A DNA stretch of 64,000 nt, taken from NCBI GenBank assembly GCA_039030555.1, contig JBCCDY010000001.1, positions 1-64,000 on the forward strand, in the 5' to 3' direction. The notes beneath the pieces were generated by a model. It was not told the DNA's origin, searched no databases, and saw only the letters and a list, made by a program, of their open reading frames with translations. The position numbers were made by a program, and so were the translations under genes. Positions within the stretch are counted from its first letter, which is position 1, and each line of letters begins with the position of its first letter. This document shows, one piece after another, positions 8,221 through 16,103 of this stretch. This DNA is from JBCCDY01 sp039030555. Its GTDB lineage: Bacteria > Bacteroidota > Bacteroidia > Cytophagales > Cyclobacteriaceae.

Positions 8221-9252
8221 ATGAGAGATCATTTGAATTTAACGGTAGATATTCATACGCACATTCTCCCTGAAAAATGGCCAGACTTAAGAGAAAAGTA
8301 TGGTTATGGAGGTTTTGTACGTCTGGAGCATCATAAACCGTGTTGTGCCCGAATGATGATCGACGACAAATTCTTCCGTGAAATTGAAGATAATTGCTGG
8401 GATCCCGTTAAAAGAATTCACGATTGCGATAAACATCAGGTTGGTCTTCAAGTCCTGTCTACTGTGCCTGTGATGTTTAATTATTGGGCAAAACCAGAAC
8501 ATACATTAGATCTTTCGAAGATACTAAACGATCATATTGCTGGTGTAATCTCTGATTATCCTGACCGATTTGCAGGCTTGGGAACTATCCCCATGCAAGC
8601 TCCTGATTTAGCAGTAAGAGAACTCGAAAGATGCATCAAAGAACTTGGCCTAAGTGGTGTTCAAATTGCAACCCACATCAACGATCGAAATCTGGACAAC
8701 CCTAAACTTTTTGAAGTTTATGAAGCTGCTGAGGAATTAGGTGCTTCTATTTTTGTACATCCCTGGGATGTAATGGGACATAACGACATGCCAAAATACT
8801 GGCTTCCATGGTTGGTGGGTATGCCTGCGGAAACCAGCAGGGCTATCTGTTCAATGATTTTCGGGGGTGTTTTTGAACAGTTCCCAAAACTTAGAGTCGC
8901 TTTTGCACACGGAGGGGGTTCGTTTCCTGCAACTATAGGAAGAATTGAACATGGATTCAACGTAAGGCCAGACCTCTGTGCGATTGATAATCCTTACAAC
9001 CCTAAAGAATATCTAGGGAAATTCTATCTGGATTCACTGGTTCATGATCCAAAAATGCTGGATTACATCGTAAATCTTGTTGGAGAAGACCATGTGGCAT
9101 TAGGTACTGATTATCCTTTCCCTTTAGGAGAACTTGAACCCGGAGAACTTATTAAATCCATGCCCTACAATGACGATCTAAAAGCTAAACTTCTAGGAGA
9201 GAATGCCCTTGACTGGCTGGGTATGAGTGTTGATCAATTGGTTTCTAAATAA
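8221..9252 (+). CDS. 2-amino-3-carboxymuconate-6-semialdehyde decarboxylase (ACMSD), amidohydrolase family
   Basis: ACMSD decarboxylates ACMS, the product of the preceding gene, to 2-aminomuconate 6-semialdehyde, steering kynurenine carbon toward degradation rather than quinolinate/NAD. The amidohydrolase-fold protein has the zinc ligands DIHTHILPEKW near residue 10, IFVHPWDVMG near 180, AFAHGGGSFP near 227 and the metal-binding aspartate in ALGTDYPFPLGE near 295. Length (343) is normal. It starts 3 bp after the dioxygenase stop and ends 8 bp before kynureninase, so the operon is translated as a unit. Confidence 0.92.
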   Translation: MRDHLNLTVDIHTHILPEKWPDLREKYGYGGFVRLEHHKPCCARMMIDDKFFREIEDNCWDPVKRIHDCDKHQVGLQVLSTVPVMFNYWAKPEHTLDLSKILNDHIAGVISDYPDRFAGLGTIPMQAPDLAVRELERCIKELGLSGVQIATHINDRNLDNPKLFEVYEAAEELGASIFVHPWDVMGHNDMPKYWLPWLVGMPAETSRAICSMIFGGVFEQFPKLRVAFAHGGGSFPATIGRIEHGFNVRPDLCAIDNPYNPKEYLGKFYLDSLVHDPKMLDYIVNLVGEDHVALGTDYPFPLGELEPGELIKSMPYNDDLKAKLLGENALDWLGMSVDQLVSK

Positions 9253-9260
9253 CCCACTTA

Positions 9261-10538
9261 ATGAATTTTGAAAAAACAGAGGCTTTTGCAGCCAAAATGG
9301 ATGCTGAAGACACTCTAAAAGAATTTCGATCTAAATTTTTTATTCCAAAAACTACCGATGGGCAAGAAGTAGCTTACTTCACCGGAAATTCGCTTGGCTT
9401 ACAGCCTAAAAATACCCGGGAAAACATTGAACATGAGTTAAAAGGTTGGGAAACACTGGGTGTTGAAGGGCATTTTCACTCCAATAGAAGGCCCTGGTTT
9501 CATTATCATGAATACAGTAAAAACACCTTATCGAAAATAGTGGGAGCCAAAGAGCTGGAAGTTGTCTCAATGAATAACCTCACTTCCAACCTCCACTTCA
9601 TGATGGTCTCCTTTTACCGACCGGAAGGAAAGCGTTTCAAAATTTTGATGGAGTCAGGTGCTTTTCCTTCCGATCAATACGCCGTCGAATCGCAAGTCAG
9701 GTTTCATGGGTATGATCCTGAAAGTGCCATTCTTGAGCTTAAGCCTCGTAAAGACGAAAATTTAATCAGAAATGAAGATATCAAAAACATAATTGATGAG
9801 CAGGGTGATGAAATAGCCCTTATTCTGCTTCCTGGTATACAATATTATACAGGGCAGCTCTTCGATATGGAAAGCATCACAAAATGGGGACATGAAAAAG
9901 GAGCAAACGTAGGCTTCGATCTTGCACATGCTGCAGGAAACGTTCCGATGCATTTGCACGATTGGGATGTTGATTTTGCCGTATGGTGTAGTTATAAATA
10001 TTTGAATTCCGGCCCTGGAAATGTTTCCGGGGTATTCGTGCATGAAAAGCATTCCGATTCCAAAGAAATTCCACGTTTTGCAGGGTGGTGGGGATATGAT
10101 GAGGAAGAAAGGTTTCTGATGAAGAAAGGATTTAAGCCTATGCCGGGAGCCGATGGATGGCAGTTAAGCAATGTGAATGTAATTGCGAGTGCAGCACATT
10201 TAGCCTCACTGGAACTTTTCGGTGAAGTTGGAATGGAAAAGCTTAGGGCAAAATCGATTCTACTTACCGCTTACTTTGAGTTTCTTCTTTCAGAAATAAA
10301 CAAAAATGAAAAACTCCTGTCTATAATTACTCCAAAAGAAGAGGAAGGAAGAGGATGTCAGCTATCGCTGTTTTTTCACAAGGATGGAAAAAAAATATTT
10401 GATCAATTGACTGAAAATGGGGTTATAGTAGATTGGAGAGAGCCTTGTGTAATAAGGGCAGCTCCAGTACCTCTTTACAACTCATTTAAGGACGTTTATC
10501 GATTTTATAAAATTCTGAAAGCTACCGTAAATGGATAA
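9261..10538 (+). CDS. kynU: Kynureninase
   Basis: This PLP enzyme splits kynurenine or 3-hydroxykynurenine to anthranilate or 3-hydroxyanthranilate plus alanine. The 425-residue protein has YFTGNSLGLQPKNT at the N-terminus, the PLP aspartate region NVGFDLAHAAGNV, the Schiff-base lysine K246 in WCSYKYLNSGPG, and FAGWWGYDEEERF after it. The C-terminal VIVDWREPCVIRAAPVPLYNSF is diagnostic of the family. Its end overlaps the monooxygenase start by 8 bp, pointing to coupled translation. With the neighbouring monooxygenase and dioxygenase, 3-hydroxykynurenine is the likely physiological substrate. Confidence 0.96.
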   Translation: MNFEKTEAFAAKMDAEDTLKEFRSKFFIPKTTDGQEVAYFTGNSLGLQPKNTRENIEHELKGWETLGVEGHFHSNRRPWFHYHEYSKNTLSKIVGAKELEVVSMNNLTSNLHFMMVSFYRPEGKRFKILMESGAFPSDQYAVESQVRFHGYDPESAILELKPRKDENLIRNEDIKNIIDEQGDEIALILLPGIQYYTGQLFDMESITKWGHEKGANVGFDLAHAAGNVPMHLHDWDVDFAVWCSYKYLNSGPGNVSGVFVHEKHSDSKEIPRFAGWWGYDEEERFLMKKGFKPMPGADGWQLSNVNVIASAAHLASLELFGEVGMEKLRAKSILLTAYFEFLLSEINKNEKLLSIITPKEEEGRGCQLSLFFHKDGKKIFDQLTENGVIVDWREPCVIRAAPVPLYNSFKDVYRFYKILKATVNG

Positions 10539-11865
10539 AAACAAGGAAATAGCTGTGCTGGGAGCGGGTTTAGTAGGGTCTTTATTATCGCTCTATTTAG
10601 CAAAGGAGAACTTTAAAGTTAATGTTTATGAAAAGCGACAAGACCCTAGAAAAAACCGCATTGACGGAGGACGATCTATAAACCTTGCCTTAAGCCATAG
10701 AGGCTTACATGCGCTTGATCGGGTTGGGTTGAAAGATAAAGCCTTAGAGTTCGGCCTTCCTATGAAAGGAAGAATGATACACGATGTAGAGGGTAACTTA
10801 ACTTTTCAACCTTACGGTAAAGAAGGGCAGGCTATATATTCCATTTCCAGAACAGGCCTGAACAAAATGTTGATAGAGGAAAGTGAAAAGGCAGGAACGT
10901 ATTTCAATTTCGGTAAAAGCTGTAAATCTATTTCGCTGGATACTACCCAACTACAGTTTGAAGATAGTGCTACTATAAAGCCAGATCGTTGTATTGGGGC
11001 TGATGGTGCTTTTTCGGTTCTAAGAAGTGAAATGCAAAAAACCGATCGCTTCAATTATGCACAAGAGTTTCTTGAACATGGATACAAGGAATTAACTATT
11101 CCTGAATCCAACGGTGATTTTGCTATGGACCCGGAAGCACTTCATATTTGGCCAAGAGGGGGATTTATGTTGATTGCTTTACCAAACCCTGATAAAACTT
11201 TTACCGCAACCTTATTTTTTTCTTTCGAAGGTGAAGAGTCCTTCAAATCACTTGAAACTAAAGGTGAAATAATTGATTTTTTCGAGCGTCATTTTAAGGA
11301 TGTGATCCCTTTAATGCCTGATTTAATTCAAGAATTTGAAGATAACCCTACTTCTTCCTTAGTGAGTATATCGTGTTATCCCTGGGTGATAAATAGATCT
11401 ATCATCCTTGGTGATGCTGCGCATGCGATAGTTCCATTTTACGGGCAGGGAATGAATTCAGGGTTTGAAGATTGCAGAATATTTTTTGAAATATTAGAAA
11501 AGTACAATTTTAACTGGGATATTTCATTTAATAAATTTCAGGAATCCCGGAAAAAAGATGCAGATGCTATTCGAGACCTGGCTTTGGCAAATTTCATTGA
11601 AATGAGAGACAAAGTAGGTGATCCTCAATTTTTATTTCGCAAGAAAATAGAAGCTGAATTAACAAGAAAGTATTCAGAAAAATGGCTTTCGCAGTATTCT
11701 ATGGTAACTTTTTCAGATATCAATTATAGCACCGCATTGCAGGATGGTAATCTTAAGACAGAAATTGTATCAAATTTTGTAAAGTATTCTGAGGCTCTGG
11801 ATAAACAAGATTTTGATTCAATTATGAATGAATATCACTCAAAAACATACATGGGTCATTCGTAG
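10531..11865 (+). CDS. kmo: Kynurenine 3-monooxygenase
   Basis: This FAD enzyme hydroxylates kynurenine at C3 with NADPH and oxygen. The 444-residue protein carries the FAD-binding GAGLVGSLLSLYLA at the N-terminus, RSINLALSHRG near 50 and the second FAD motif ILGDAAHAIVPFYGQGMNSGFED near 290, which is characteristic of KMO rather than of general aromatic hydroxylases. Eukaryotic KMO has a C-terminal membrane anchor; here the C-terminus is short and soluble, as in bacterial forms. It is the last of the overlapping four-gene set. Tryptophan dioxygenase, kynurenine formamidase and 2-aminomuconate-processing enzymes are not in the window. Confidence 0.95.
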   Translation: MDKNKEIAVLGAGLVGSLLSLYLAKENFKVNVYEKRQDPRKNRIDGGRSINLALSHRGLHALDRVGLKDKALEFGLPMKGRMIHDVEGNLTFQPYGKEGQAIYSISRTGLNKMLIEESEKAGTYFNFGKSCKSISLDTTQLQFEDSATIKPDRCIGADGAFSVLRSEMQKTDRFNYAQEFLEHGYKELTIPESNGDFAMDPEALHIWPRGGFMLIALPNPDKTFTATLFFSFEGEESFKSLETKGEIIDFFERHFKDVIPLMPDLIQEFEDNPTSSLVSISCYPWVINRSIILGDAAHAIVPFYGQGMNSGFEDCRIFFEILEKYNFNWDISFNKFQESRKKDADAIRDLALANFIEMRDKVGDPQFLFRKKIEAELTRKYSEKWLSQYSMVTFSDINYSTALQDGNLKTEIVSNFVKYSEALDKQDFDSIMNEYHSKTYMGHS

Positions 11866-11926
11866 AAAACTTAAAATCATACAATTTGCAGTTACTTTCT
11901 AGCTTGCAATTGTATTAATACATTAA

Positions 11927-12640
11927 ATGGCATCATATTTAATAAATAAAGCCCTTTTAGCCCTAACATTGGTCATCACGACCTCCATTGTGACGGCTAG
12001 TCCTTGCCAAGAATCAAATAATAAATATGAAATTTATTATACGCCGGAGCAGTTCATTCCAAAGATTGATTTTCTGAGAGAAGTTTATGGAAAACAGAAG
12101 AACATTCCTGAAACTATTGAACTCGCTGCACTCGTAGCCCTTTCAAAGTTTCCTGAACTAAAAGACGCAAAAATTAACTTTGTAATCAAAACACAACAAG
12201 AGGTGATGTACATGCAACCTTCACCCGCCCCTTTTATGAGCCCCAAGGAAAACAGGACGTTTACCGTCTATGTTACAGATAATAATGATGTTTATGAAGC
12301 TCTAGTACTTTCAGAAATACCGTTTAATGCTCTTGTAGGAGTGATTGGGCATGAACTAAGTCATGTTGTTGATTTCTACACTAAAAGTAAGGCCAATTTC
12401 TTTTTTGACAATTTCAGGTATGCCCTTTCTAAAAAACACAGGGCGAAAGTAGAACGTACTGCTGACATCATGACGTTGAACCATGGATTGGGTTATCAGT
12501 TAGCACACATGCGTGAAGTTTATGATCAATATTTAATTGTACTTCCCAAAACGACGAGACGACTCCAACATAAATCTTATCTAACCTATAAGGAAATCAT
12601 AGGGTACCTTGAGGAAGGTAAGGAGATTTCGAAGAATTAA
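11927..12640 (+). CDS. Secreted HExxH-type putative zinc peptidase, unknown function
   Basis: The product has 237 residues with an N-terminal signal peptide (hydrophobic ALLALTLVITTSIV, then polar after about residue 27). The only recognisable motif is VIGHELSHVVDFY near residue 145, an HExxH zinc-binding sequence, with an acidic ERTADIMTLNHG downstream that could give a third ligand. It is therefore probably an exported metallopeptidase-like protein, but no family was recognised and the substrate is unknown. It begins 61 bp after kmo and ends 6 bp before the next membrane-protein gene, so the two likely form a pair, possibly reading on from the kynurenine operon. Confidence 0.72.
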   Translation: MASYLINKALLALTLVITTSIVTASPCQESNNKYEIYYTPEQFIPKIDFLREVYGKQKNIPETIELAALVALSKFPELKDAKINFVIKTQQEVMYMQPSPAPFMSPKENRTFTVYVTDNNDVYEALVLSEIPFNALVGVIGHELSHVVDFYTKSKANFFFDNFRYALSKKHRAKVERTADIMTLNHGLGYQLAHMREVYDQYLIVLPKTTRRLQHKSYLTYKEIIGYLEEGKEISKN

Positions 12641-12646
12641 GCAAAG

Positions 12647-13102
12647 ATGATATCGGAAGCTCTTCTTTTAATTTCGAGTGGCTTGCTTGGAATTTTTCTG
12701 GGTGCTCAAATTGCAGAGGCTATGCTTTTGGTTCCTTATTGGAAAGCTCTTTCCCCGGAGCACTTTTTTGAACTTCATCGAACGTATGGCAAAAAAATAC
12801 ATCAGTTTTTCGCACCTATTACTATTGCTGCTACAATCCTTCCACTGATCACGGTAGCAAATAGTCTTATCTCTGATGCTAAAGATCAATTGCTTTTAGT
12901 AACCATGGGAGTTTCAACACTTCTGTTCTTTTCAAGCTACTTCTTGTATTTTAAGAAAGCCAATAGAAGCTTCTTTAATAGAAGTATCTCCGACGAAGCT
13001 CTTCCATCAGCTTTAAAAAAATGGGGAGTATGGCACTGGGGAAGGATAGTTTTTGAGTTTATCGCTTTCAGTTGCTCCTTGATTTTGCTTATGAACGCCT
13101 AA
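12647..13102 (+). CDS. Four-helix membrane protein, possibly DUF1772-like
   Basis: This 151-residue protein has four hydrophobic helices at about 5-30, 55-75, 82-100 and 128-150. Features such as the FKKANRSFFNRS stretch followed by LKKWGVWHWGRIVFEF resemble the DUF1772 (anthrone-oxygenase-like) family of small membrane proteins; that assignment is by pattern memory and tentative. It lies 6 bp after the HExxH protein gene and converges with lpd across 13 bp. Confidence 0.65.
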   Translation: MISEALLLISSGLLGIFLGAQIAEAMLLVPYWKALSPEHFFELHRTYGKKIHQFFAPITIAATILPLITVANSLISDAKDQLLLVTMGVSTLLFFSSYFLYFKKANRSFFNRSISDEALPSALKKWGVWHWGRIVFEFIAFSCSLILLMNA

Positions 13103-13115
13103 GAACCAATCCCTT

Positions 13116-14513
13116 CTAAATATTCAATGGCCTATTATCGGAAGCAGCTAAACAAGCCTCTTTAAAGGACTCCGTAAATGTTGGATGAGCATGAGAAATA
13201 CGCCCTATATCTTCTGCTGAAGCTCGATATTCCATCGCTACAACAGCTTCTGCAATCATATCGGCTGCTCTGGGCCCGCAGATGTGAACACCAAGAATTT
13301 CATCAGTCTCCTTATCAGCTAAAACCTTTACCAAGCCATCCGTATCCATACTGGCTCTAGCCCTGCCGGATGCTTTGAATGGAAATGAGCCTTTTTTATA
13401 TGCTTTCCCTGATTCTTTTAACGCTTCTTCCGTATGGCCAACGCTGGCTACTTCAGGCCAGGTATAAACGACACCGGGAATCAATAAATAGTTGACATGT
13501 GGTTTCTGACCTGCAATTCTTTCTGCTACCACAACCCCTTCTTCTTCCGCTTTGTGGGCAAGCATTGCTCCTTTGACTACATCTCCGATAGCCCAAATGT
13601 TATCAACTTTCGTTCTTAAATCTTCGTTGACCTCAATTCTGCCTTGCTTATCCGTTTCGATTCCGATGTTTTCAAGTCCTAGGCCTTCTGTATATGGTTT
13701 TCTTCCCACCGAAACCAGGCAATAGTCACCTTTTAATTCCAGGGTTTTTCCTTTTGGGGTTTCAGCACTAACTATTACTTCTTTCCCTTTATTTTCAACA
13801 CCAGTCACTTTATGACTCAAATAGAATTCGAAACCGAGCTTCTTAGTTGCCTTTTGAAGCTCCTTACCCATGGTCCTATCCATTGTTGGTATTAGACTAT
13901 CTAAATACTCAACGACAGAAACTTTAGATCCAAGGCGACCATAAACAGAGCCAAGCTCCATTCCTATGATACCTCCTCCGATGATGATCATATGCTTTGG
14001 AACCTCTTTGAGTTCCAATGCTTCAGTACTGGTGATAACCCTTTTCTTATCCAGTTCAATAAAGGGCAGAGAGGAAGGCTTCGAACCAGTAGCAATAATG
14101 ACCTTATCTGTTTTGATCTCTTCTTCGCCGTCTTCTTTTTCGACCTTGATGGTATTTTTATCCACGAAAGACCCTAAACCACTGAAAACATCGATTTTGT
14201 TTTTTTTCATCAGATAGTCAACCCCGTCGGTAGTTTGTTTCACTACTTCTGACTTTCTCCTGATCATTTGCTCAAGATTAACCTTCAGGTTTTTCAACTC
14301 AATACCATGCTCTGAAAAAGTAGTCTCTGCATTATGATAGTGTTCAGAACTATCCAATAATGCTTTTGAAGGGATACAGCCCACATTCAAACAGGTGCCT
14401 CCAAGTGTGTTGTACTTTTCAATAATCGCTGTTTTCATTCCAAGCTGAGCGCATCGGACAGCAGCAATATATCCACCTGGCCCTGAACCAATAATAGTTA
14501 CGTCGTAAGTCAT
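13116..14513 (-). CDS. lpdA: Dihydrolipoyl dehydrogenase (E3)
   Basis: E3 reoxidises the dihydrolipoyl groups of 2-oxoacid dehydrogenase complexes, passing electrons to NAD+. The 465-residue flavoprotein has an N-terminal FAD motif GSGPGGYIAA, the redox disulfide GGTCLNVGCIPSK (C41 and C46), the NAD-binding GGGIIGMELGSVYGRLG, the second FAD motif WAIGDVVKGAMLAHKAEEEG, and the catalytic HAHPTFTE near the C-terminus. It is the third gene of the sucA-sucB-lpd operon, 13 bp after sucB, so it serves 2-oxoglutarate dehydrogenase and perhaps other complexes. Confidence 0.97.
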   Translation of the reverse strand: MTYDVTIIGSGPGGYIAAVRCAQLGMKTAIIEKYNTLGGTCLNVGCIPSKALLDSSEHYHNAETTFSEHGIELKNLKVNLEQMIRRKSEVVKQTTDGVDYLMKKNKIDVFSGLGSFVDKNTIKVEKEDGEEEIKTDKVIIATGSKPSSLPFIELDKKRVITSTEALELKEVPKHMIIIGGGIIGMELGSVYGRLGSKVSVVEYLDSLIPTMDRTMGKELQKATKKLGFEFYLSHKVTGVENKGKEVIVSAETPKGKTLELKGDYCLVSVGRKPYTEGLGLENIGIETDKQGRIEVNEDLRTKVDNIWAIGDVVKGAMLAHKAEEEGVVVAERIAGQKPHVNYLLIPGVVYTWPEVASVGHTEEALKESGKAYKKGSFPFKASGRARASMDTDGLVKVLADKETDEILGVHICGPRAADMIAEAVVAMEYRASAEDIGRISHAHPTFTESFKEACLAASDNRPLNI

Positions 14514-14526
14514 TTGGGTTAATTCT

Positions 14527-16092
14527 TTAAACTTCTAACAATAATCGTGAAGGGTCTTCCAATAGTTCTTTTACCCTTACCAGGAAGCTCACCGATTCTC
14601 TTCCGTCAACAATTCTATGATCATAAGACAGGGCGACATACATTATTGGTAACACTACTACCTCCCCATTTTGCGCCATAGGGCGCTCTACAATGTTGTG
14701 CATTCCAAGTATCGCTGACTGCGGAGGGTTTATGATCGGTGTGGAAAGCATTGATCCGAATATTCCTCCATTCGTGATGGTAAATGTACCACCGGTCATT
14801 TCGTCTATACTTAATTTCCCATCTCTTGCCTTAGTAGCTAATCGTATGATCTCTGATTCAATTTGATGAAAACCTAAACCTTCTGCGTTTCTAACGACGG
14901 GTGTTACCAATCCTTTAGGTGTGGAAACAGCAATGGAAACATCGCAGTAATCATAATAAACCAGTTCATTTTCATCAATCATTCCATTCACAGAAGGCCA
15001 CTCTTTGAGGGCAACACAAACTGCTTTGGTGAAGAATGACATGAAGCCCAGACCCACTTCATACTTTTCCTTGAAAGATTCCTTATATTTTTTCCTTATG
15101 TCCATGATTGGCTTCATGTTCACCTCGTTGAATGTGGTAAGCATGGCCGTTTCATTCTTAACAGCAACTAACCTCCTGGAGATGGTTTTACGAAGATTGG
15201 TCATCTTCTCCCGATTGCTATTTCTGGAGCCAGGTTGTACTGGAATTGCCGGAGTTTGTACTTGCGATCGAGAGGTTTGAGTTTCTTTAGCCACAGATTT
15301 TACTTGCGCATTTGCAGCATCCTCTTTTGTGATCCGTCCATCCCTACCTGTTCCTTGCACATCTGCAGATGATACTCCTTTTTCAGAAAGTATTTTTGAT
15401 GCAGCAGGTGAGGCATGACCTGTAGCATAAGTTTCTTTTGATTCTGAAGTTTGAGTGCCTGCTGATGCATCTTCTGAAGTTGCTTTTTCTTCAGAAGAAC
15501 CATTCGAACTCGGCTTGCCCTCCATCACCTCGATTTTGGCTATGACAGCGCCAACTTCTACAACATCACCCTCACTGGCTACCAACCTAAGAATACCTTG
15601 CGCTTCAGCTGGAAATTCCTGGGTTGCCTTATCGGTTTCTATCTCCGCAATTTCTTCATCCATTTCAACGAAATCTCCATCTTTTTTCAGCCATGAGCCT
15701 ATGGTAACTTCAGTGATGGATTCCCCAACCGAAGGGATTTTCATTTCAAGAACTTCTCCTGTTGGCTTGGCTTCAGAAGAACTATCGCCACCAAATTCTT
15801 CCTTGGGGCTTTCTGAAGAATCGCCTCCCGAAGAAGAACCGCTTCCATTTTGTGAAGAATCTGTGTCTATCTCTGCAATCAGCTGCCCTATTTCCAAGGT
15901 ATCTCCTTCTTCTGCTTTTATGGACAGGACTCCTGCAGCTTCTGCATTCAATTCAAATGTTGCTTTATCTGATTCCAGCTCACAAATGATTTCATCCATT
16001 TCCACGTAATCCCCGTTCTTTTTAACCCAAGATGCAAGCGTTACTTCCGTAATAGATTCCCCAACCTGGGGCACCTTAATTTCTAAGCTCAT
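14527..16092 (-). CDS. sucB: 2-oxoglutarate dehydrogenase E2, dihydrolipoyl succinyltransferase with two lipoyl domains
   Basis: E2 is the core of the complex and moves the succinyl group from lipoate to CoA. Domains in order over 521 residues: lipoyl domain 1 (lysine in ELESDKATFEL), a Ser/Gly/Glu linker, lipoyl domain 2 (lysine in EIETDKATQEF), a second flexible linker, the E1/E3-binding domain (ASPAASKILSEKG...GTGRDGRITKED), and the catalytic acyltransferase ending with SYDHRIVDGRES, containing the HxxxDG active site. E. coli SucB has one lipoyl domain; two occur in other bacteria. The pairing with sucA supports the 2-oxoglutarate rather than pyruvate complex. It starts 11 bp after sucA. 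Confidence 0.95.
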   Translation of the reverse strand: MSLEIKVPQVGESITEVTLASWVKKNGDYVEMDEIICELESDKATFELNAEAAGVLSIKAEEGDTLEIGQLIAEIDTDSSQNGSGSSSGGDSSESPKEEFGGDSSSEAKPTGEVLEMKIPSVGESITEVTIGSWLKKDGDFVEMDEEIAEIETDKATQEFPAEAQGILRLVASEGDVVEVGAVIAKIEVMEGKPSSNGSSEEKATSEDASAGTQTSESKETYATGHASPAASKILSEKGVSSADVQGTGRDGRITKEDAANAQVKSVAKETQTSRSQVQTPAIPVQPGSRNSNREKMTNLRKTISRRLVAVKNETAMLTTFNEVNMKPIMDIRKKYKESFKEKYEVGLGFMSFFTKAVCVALKEWPSVNGMIDENELVYYDYCDVSIAVSTPKGLVTPVVRNAEGLGFHQIESEIIRLATKARDGKLSIDEMTGGTFTITNGGIFGSMLSTPIINPPQSAILGMHNIVERPMAQNGEVVVLPIMYVALSYDHRIVDGRESVSFLVRVKELLEDPSRLLLEV

Positions 16093-16103
16093 TCTTTTAT
16101 GTT

